The notes under the pieces are model-generated. The model was not told the DNA's origin. It saw nothing but the letters and a program-made list of their open reading frames with translations, and made no database searches. A stretch of 64,000 nucleotides of DNA, from contig CM020619.1 of the NCBI GenBank assembly GCA_009829735.1, forward strand, positions 9,352,375 to 9,416,374, written 5' to 3'. Source of the DNA: Pyropia yezoensis. Its lineage: Eukaryota; Rhodophyta; Bangiophyceae; Bangiales; Bangiaceae. Both the position numbers and the translations under genes were made by a program. Below are positions 58,701 to 64,000 of the stretch, one piece after another (position 1 is the first letter of the stretch; every line of letters starts with the position of its first letter).

Positions 58701-59417
58701 GTCCTGGGCTGAGATGGCATCAAGATGCACGATAAATGCGGTCTGATTTGATTTACCTTGGCCGGAACACGCCCGTCACTCCCCCCCGTCCGTCTCGCCC
58801 GGAGCCCCAGCACCGCGGGCCAGTAATGGCCACGACAGCGTGACCAGACACGACAGCAACCCGTGTCTGAGACGCTGTGTCTGTCCGGCCGACACGGGTG
58901 CAAGACACAGCTGGCTTATGTTCGTTAGGCGCGCGAGTGGCCCGCCTGAATGGCGGCTAATGTCGGGCTGCGTAACATTGACGCAAGCAACAACAAGTGG
59001 CCGTAAGTTCCTACAAGTCGCGGTAGATGGCTGAACAAGATTTGGCGAGCCATTGAGGCTTGATTTAAGTAGTAAATAAATCAGTATAATTCAAACAAAT
59101 TATATTTCCAGTCGCCCCTACCGATTAAGCCGATGACATGTGTTCGTATCTTTTCTATACATCTGGACCCGCATCTTACTGCATTTGTCGGACCAGCATG
59201 TAAAGCTCAAAAAAATGTGGCGGTCTGCGAGATGCAGCCTAAGTCAGGTCAGATGCAGCTGAGATGGGGTGGGCACGGAGGCCGACGATGTTGACGGGGA
59301 GGAGGAGGGCGCTGAGATTGAGGCGCTGCCGCCGGCCACGAGCTCGGTGGCCTTGACGGCCGAGGGATCTATGTCGCCGCGGTTTTCTGGCTCTCCCGTG
59401 CCGCCGGTCAAGGACTT
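58701..59417. other. Spacer after the 415-bp array
   Basis: AT-richer than its surroundings at 59040-59220. From 59269 a + frame (DGEEEGAEIEALPPATSSVA ... GSPVPPVKDL) looks protein-like and probably belonged to the acidic-tail ORF at 59418 before a frameshift. Confidence 0.4.
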
Positions 59418-59690
59418 GTGGCGGCGCCGCCGGTCGAGGACGTGGCGGCGAGGGTGGCCAAACACGCGGGGGCTCCCCGAGGTATGTCTTGTGGGCAGAT
59501 GGCTGAGATGACCAAGGCCGCGGCGGCGGCTGAGTCGCTGACCGCGGCGCTGCAGACAACCATTGATGTGGACGTGGACTTGCCACTGACTGAGCACAGG
59601 AAAGAGAAAGAAGACGAGAGCGACAGTGAGGAAGAGGGGGACAGCGAAGAGGACGACGAGAACAGCGACGACGACAAGGACTCTGAGTGA
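59418..59690 (+). pseudogene. Acidic-tailed ORF fragment, probable accessory gene of the second Harbinger element
   Basis: 90 codons ending TEHRKEKEDESDSEEEGDSE and further Asp/Glu. The upstream part continues in another frame (from 59269), suggesting a truncated, frameshifted gene. It converges on the Harbinger transposase at 60029-61613, the arrangement seen in the 35.6-41.0 kb element, and the two 3' ends share an inverted ~50-bp sequence. No Myb fold is visible. Confidence 0.35.
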
Positions 59691-59753
59691 TGGGCGGTGA
59701 CTGTATGGCCTTCGCCGTTAGCTTGCGTTTGCATGTATGCTTGTGCGTGAGGG

Positions 59754-60059
59754 CAACAATGGTTTTTTTTGCCACCCCGTTGGGCAGGGGTGGCTTTTTT
59801 TCCTATCATATTGTCTCTGGTGTTGCTGGTAGCATGTGTACACGCGCGTAATAAAAGAGGGTGCCACTCAATGCCACTCAGGTCTCACAAACACTTGATG
59901 TTACCAAGTGCACTCTAGCGTGGATTCACACAAAGCATGAAAACGCAGATGCACTCTGTCTGTTGACCTGGACGGGCTGTGCTCTCACCCTCATAGAACA
60001 GTATGTCCAAGGAAAAAAAAAGCCACCTCTACCCAGCGGGGTGGCAAAATAAACCTTTG
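59754..60059. repeat. Inverted ~50-bp repeats with hairpins between two convergent transposon genes
   Basis: 59754-59802 and the inverse of 60010-60059 share acaa(t/a)ggttt, gccaccccg(t/c)tggg and a final T-run. Each arm contains its own hairpin (59771-59794 and 60022-60045, stem gccacc/ggtggc or longer). Confidence 0.8.
59763..59801 (+). terminator. T-run / hairpin / T-run module after the acidic ORF
   Basis: T8, gccacccc-loop-ggggtggc (8-bp perfect stem), T7. It resembles a bacterial intrinsic terminator but is in nuclear transposon DNA; role unproven. Confidence 0.4.
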
Positions 60060-61613
60060 TTATATGACGTCACATAAGGGGTCAGCAGCTCCCCGCGATG
60101 CTCCCACACATGCTCAGCCAGGTCATCTTGCAAAGCAACGTGCTCTTGAGCCGACCGAACCTCGCGCCACGCGAGCATTGCCCGCACGGCTGGGGATTGT
60201 GCAAGAGGGACTACCACTGGGGCCAGGCCAGGCAGGCCAGGGAGCTTTCCGCCACCATGGAGCCCGGCGGCCGGCCCCAGCCCAGCTACCCCACAGCCGC
60301 CAGGACACCCAACCCCGGCGGCAGCAGCGCTGACCCCACCGCCGCCAGGACACCCGGCCCCGGCGGCAGCAGCGCTGACCCCACCTCCAGTCCCTTCAGC
60401 ACCAGCCCCCTCAGAGTCATCCACCCCACTCCCCGGTGCACTCATGCCATACCCCGACCGCCTGCGAGACACGAACCCCTCACGCCGCTCCACAGTAACC
60501 ATATTATGCAAAATAGCAACCGTCTGGACCACAGTGGTCAGCTGGGCAACAGATGACATACGCGCGGGGTGCAAAGCGATATGGAAACGCTGTGAGCACA
60601 GCATAAAGGCGCTCCGCGTCCTTCCGCAGCGCCTCTTGTAGGCGATTAAAAGTCTTGTGCTTTCGTGTGGATTGCTTTGGATACGGTCGCACAAAAAACG
60701 GGTAGTGGGCATAGATGGAATCAACCAGGTAATAAAGCAGGGTGCGGCCCCGCCCGTTGGCAGTAAAGATGTACCTGCGAGGCGGCCACAGGCTGGCTGT
60801 GATATTCTGGTACAGCGGCGACTGCTGCATGACGTTGAGGTCGTTAAAACTCCCAGGACAGCCAGCAAAAAAATGCCAGATGTACAGGTCCTCATCACAG
60901 ACAGTCTTCATGACAATAGACCGCCGCTGCTTCCGGTTCTGGTACACGCCGGCGAGGCCCTTAGGGCACGCCCGCCACTCCCAGTGAGAGCAGTCCAGCG
61001 ACCCTATACACCCCGGCAGCCCCCTTTCGGCGTTGCGGCGCAGGAGGTGACGCAGCTCCGCGTCGTTGGGGGGGCGCAAAAACTCGGGCTCAAACTCGGT
61101 CACAATGAACTCCACCAACTTGCACAAATAAAAATCAACAGTCGACCTTGTCAGGCGGAAATACTTATCCTCCCGATCAGTGGCTGATCCATATGCCAGG
61201 ACACGGAAGCAGGCAACCAGCTTCAACAGCTGGTGGGCCTGCGTTTGGCCGGTGGCGTTGGTGGATTGGCGGAAGCACAGCAACTCCCGCACGCCGCGAT
61301 AGATGCGTAGAAACACACTTCGAGGCACACAGAAACGCCTCTCGAAGTCGTTCTCATCGTACACGGGTGGCTGCCCGTCGACCCCAAAGTAATCTCTCAG
61401 CAAAGCGCGAAGTCCCACAGCAAAGTTACGCTGCTTATTCGGTCGCCTGCCGGGAACAGAGCCCCGGTAGCGTCGCCGCCGTCCGCACCGCGACGAGTGC
61501 ACGCGGCGGCGCCATCTCCGCAAGACGTCCAGGTGGGCGACGACTGCCGACGCGATCTCCAAGTCCTCAGTATCATTCAGTACGACTGCACCCGACTGTT
61601 CCAGCGTGTCCAT
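60029..61613 (-). pseudogene. Harbinger-type transposase (Plant_tran/DDE) broken by one frameshift
   Basis: From MDTLEQSGAVVLNDTED at 61613 (the frame is open to 61748). The nuclease domain is complete: D252 in IGSLDCSHWEWRACPKGLAG (counted from the open-frame Met at 61748), YIWHFFAGCPGSFNDLNVMQ, D343 in LLYYLVDSIYAHYPFFVRP, and E379 in EALRKDAERLYAVL. Just after this, at about 60593, one extra base throws the reading frame to a stop at 60504. The expected continuation (QRFHIALHPARM ... VVQTVAILHNMV, the family C-terminal helix) is in the next frame, which runs on through a Gly/Ala/Pro-rich tail to 60029. The triad is intact, so the break is recent or a sequencing error. Confidence 0.88.
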
Positions 61614-62389
61614 GGTGCGGCGGGTTGCGAGCGAGCACGTGGGCGTGCGGGCAAGGTAAGCGGGAGCACGATGGTCATGATGACGGTGGGACCGTGAGGG
61701 TTGGGGGTCACGGCGGTCGCTGCCGTCCGATGGCGGCAGCACACGCATGTGCCCTGGCGGGGTCGCGACTAGGCGGCAATTTGGGGCGCTGGGGGCCAGT
61801 GGTCCCCTGAATCATGGGATTGGTACACACGCAGGCTTAACCCCACCTGCAAGCGCGCCAGCGAGCCAGTTGCCGCGTTGGACCCGAGCCTCTAGCCGGC
61901 ACCTCCCGCGGCCTCACCGGCCCCCGCACACGTCGTCACCACCTGATGGCCACACGCGTCGGCCCTACCTGCCCCCCACAGCACGCGTCAACGGAAAACA
62001 GTCCTTTCGGCCCCCCCTCAGGTGCCGGGAGGCCTGAATGCCCCCCACGACGGGACCTCTTCGGACAAGGACCGCTCATATCTCCCCCCCCGTTGCATAC
62101 GGCCCCCACAATTCACCCTGGCCACCACTGGCGTCAGTCCTACCCTGGGCCCGCGCGCAACGGTCACGAATCAGCCACGCGGCCGCCGCCACTCGGATTG
62201 GATGCGGCTCCCGGCAGGCGCAATCTGCGCCGTGCGCCCCGGCCGGTTTTCACAAAAAGCGAGCTGCCCACCTGATTGTTTCAACGTCGATCGTCATGGG
62301 TCGTCCGGTTTTTTCAAAAGTCAAGCATGGCCACGTCACATGCAGCTCATTGGCTAGTCCGCGCTGGTTTCGTTTCAGACCGTGTCACC

Positions 62390-62460
62390 AGAATGGTCTT
62401 GGTCCGTCTCATCGCCCATTTCTGCGAAAAATGGAGGCTGGCTGCGACCAAGACCATTCT
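62390..62460. repeat. 71-bp hairpin with 15-bp perfect arms
   Basis: agaatggtcttggtc at 62390-62404 pairs perfectly with gaccaagaccattct at 62446-62460 across a 41-base loop. Could be a tiny MITE or a small-RNA-type hairpin. Confidence 0.75.
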
Positions 62461-62665
62461 CAGATTCAATAAACTGAAGGACTTATCACAACTAGATGAA
62501 TCAGATTCAACATATATGAATGCGGTTGGTCGGCTTGACGTTGCCGGGCGACCCCTACAAACTCCATATGAGGTATTCCGGACCATTTATAATATATTCG
62601 CTGCAACGTGTACAGACTCGCGATGATCTCGACATTGCTGGCTGCACCCATAGGACTGCCCGTTG

Positions 62666-63120
62666 TATTGCAGTTCTCCCAATTTTGTCCCTTGTGGACA
62701 AGAGCAAGAGCAAACTGTGTTTGACCAATGATATGACTCAGATGCTGCCTCTCTGGCCAATGACTGCTCTGCATGAGGGTCCCTTGTTGTACGAACAGTG
62801 TGATCGGGGGTTCTCTCGGGATTTCTGACCACTTCGAGGGCAGAACAAGCACCGGCTGAGCGCTTCGGACTGTTCTTGACAGAGATGACCTGAGATAAAG
62901 GGCCAACCGGCGAGATCCGATGAAAAAACAAGAGTGTTTTGACCAACCAGCGTTCGTTGCGAGAGCAGTTGTGGCCATAGCCAATCATCAGGTTCTTCCG
63001 ACAGACGTGTTGCAGCACGCCATTGGAAAGCCCTCTGCTGCGAGCATGCGATTGGCCCTTGCTCTTGTACACTTGCTCTTGCTCTTGTCCACATGGGACA
63101 AAATTCGGAAAACTGCAATA
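62666..63120. mobile_element. MITE-like foldback element, 455 bp
   Basis: Arms 62666-62713 and 63073-63120 are inverse of each other at 45 of 48 bases (tattgcagtt ... tggacaagagcaagagcaa). TA at both outer edges fits a TA target site if the repeat proper starts TTGCAG. No coding capacity inside. Confidence 0.75.
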
Positions 63121-63757
63121 TGTACACTATACTGGCCATGCAGGCGGCGAAAAAAGAAAGGACTCTCTTCTTCGCAGCGCGGCGGCCACGTGCGCGTGTG
63201 GTGGAGGCGCGGCGCGAGGCGGCCGCCGGGTGAGCACTGAGCTCGTGACGGGGCAGCCGCTGTTGTCGCCACAGGCTCCCTTCCGCTTCCCCCGCCAACT
63301 ACATTGCCCCCCAGCTGACGTCAACTCTGTGGCGGCCTCGCGCGTGGTGGCGGCAGTTGCGTTGACGGCAGCCGCGTACGAGGCAGCACATTGCACTCGT
63401 CCTCCCCCCCCCTTGCTGGTGGCGACGTCCTGCACGGCCCGTACCCGCCCCCGTCGGCCTCTTCGCAATGTTCTGTGCTTCGCGTGTGCGGTTCTGCGTG
63501 GAGCTGTATGTACTGTTCTTCCTCTTTCTGCCATTCAATCCGTGGTGTGGTGGTCTTCCCCTGTTGGTGGTGCCGTAACGCCTTGTAGCTTGCCAGCGCC
63601 TGCTGAGGTCATTTGACATCCTTGCGTCCTATCCTTTGACATTCCCCCGTTGGACTGACTGGATTATGCGCCTGCTCCACTTCTCTTGTCTTGCGCCGCC
63701 CACAGGATCAGTGGGCTGACCCCAGCGACATCCTCTGTTGCCAAGATCTTGCCCAGC

Positions 63758-64000
63758 ATGCCCCTCGTCCCAGGGTTTGTGGGTGCTTCGACTGGGTGGG
63801 GCCTTGTTGGAGGAGGCGTGTACCACGCGCGCGTCATGCGCATCGGGCGGCCCTCCAGGCTGCTCCCTCAAGTGGCAGTCGCACGGCGGGTGCGGCTCTC
63901 GACGGCGTCGATCTACCAGAGCTCCACGCCTCTCCCGTGTCGGCCAGCGACGGTGATGTCTGGCTCTGCGGGTGTGCCCGGCGACAACCCCAAGGCGCCC
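63758..64000 (+). CDS. 5' end of an unidentified gene, probably organelle-targeted (runs off the window)
   Basis: 81 codons open to the last base. It begins MPLVPGFVGASTGWGLVGGG, continues with Arg/Ser/Val-rich sequence (VAVARRVRLSTASIYQ) without acidic residues, then MSGSAGVPGDNPKAP. That composition suits a mitochondrial or plastid presequence followed by the start of the mature protein; the third in-frame ATG (63956) could be the true start of a cytosolic form. The product cannot be named from what is visible. Confidence 0.4.
   Translation, partial: MPLVPGFVGASTGWGLVGGGVYHARVMRIGRPSRLLPQVAVARRVRLSTASIYQSSTPLPCRPATVMSGSAGVPGDNPKAP

Larger units (their letters stand above)
61614..63757. other. 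Upstream of the Harbinger transposase; repeats but no confirmed gene
   Basis: 61614-62280 is GC-rich with unsupported frames. I could not find the element's terminal inverted repeats. 62390-62460 is a hairpin and 62666-63120 a foldback element. 63200-63757 is probably the promoter and leader of the gene at 63758. Confidence 0.45.

Noticed and set aside
59763-59801. Bacterial origin suggested by the terminator-like hairpin
   Set aside because: Neighbouring genes, introns and transposons are eukaryotic, and the module repeats at transposon gene ends.

Overview
The window reads as nuclear DNA of a GC-rich red alga, most likely a bangiophyte such as Porphyra or Pyropia. The best evidence is a nuclear CpcE-type phycocyanobilin lyase with a plastid-targeting N-terminus. 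Other support comes from intron-poor genes with GTACGT- or GTATGT-type splice donors, long G/C homopolymers, and house-keeping genes sitting among many transposable elements. No function was checked against a database; calls rest on recognised motifs, reading frames and splice-phase arithmetic.

Layout. 1-4900: 3' half of a Ty3/gypsy chromovirus-type element (element A): pol on +, then a 704-codon ORF on the opposite strand, then a polypurine tract and LTR. 7.5-31.1 kb is the gene-rich part: UNC50 (two exons), a DnaJ-CpcE fusion, ArgJ, a two-exon gene of unknown function overlapping a transposase-like ORF, a CBSX-type CBS-pair protein, a LURP-one/tubby-like protein with a PGY-rich N-terminus, TRAPPC6/Trs33, a five-exon SLC36/AVT-type amino-acid transporter, a complete pogo/Tigger-type transposon with perfect 45-bp inverted repeats, and SNRNP40 (U5 snRNP WD40). 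31-35.5 kb is G/C-homopolymer-rich with one candidate secreted protein. 35.6-41.0 kb is a decayed Harbinger-type transposon. 41.96-47.89 kb is a Ty3-like element (B) with paired 538-bp LTRs and PPT, gag, a -1 frameshift site, a protease and a divergent copy of the antisense ORF, but no RT, RNase H or integrase. B abuts an inverted, decayed copy of element A (A2, 47.89-50.94 kb). 51-64 kb holds a Myb/trihelix-like protein, several tandem repeats (one of exact 415-bp period), a second Harbinger transposase broken by a frameshift, a MITE-like foldback and the start of another gene.

The most unusual content is the antisense ORF family carried between pol and the 3' LTR by three Ty3 elements. Two copies have exactly the same 705-codon length although one has two nonsense codons. 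The third, divergent copy is kept in a gag-pro-only element whose structure a single internal deletion explains. Other points of interest are the J-domain fused to a phycobilin lyase, the perfect-TIR pogo element just upstream of SNRNP40, a Harbinger transposase with its catalytic Glu replaced by Gln, and T-run/hairpin/T-run modules at 3' ends of transposon genes.
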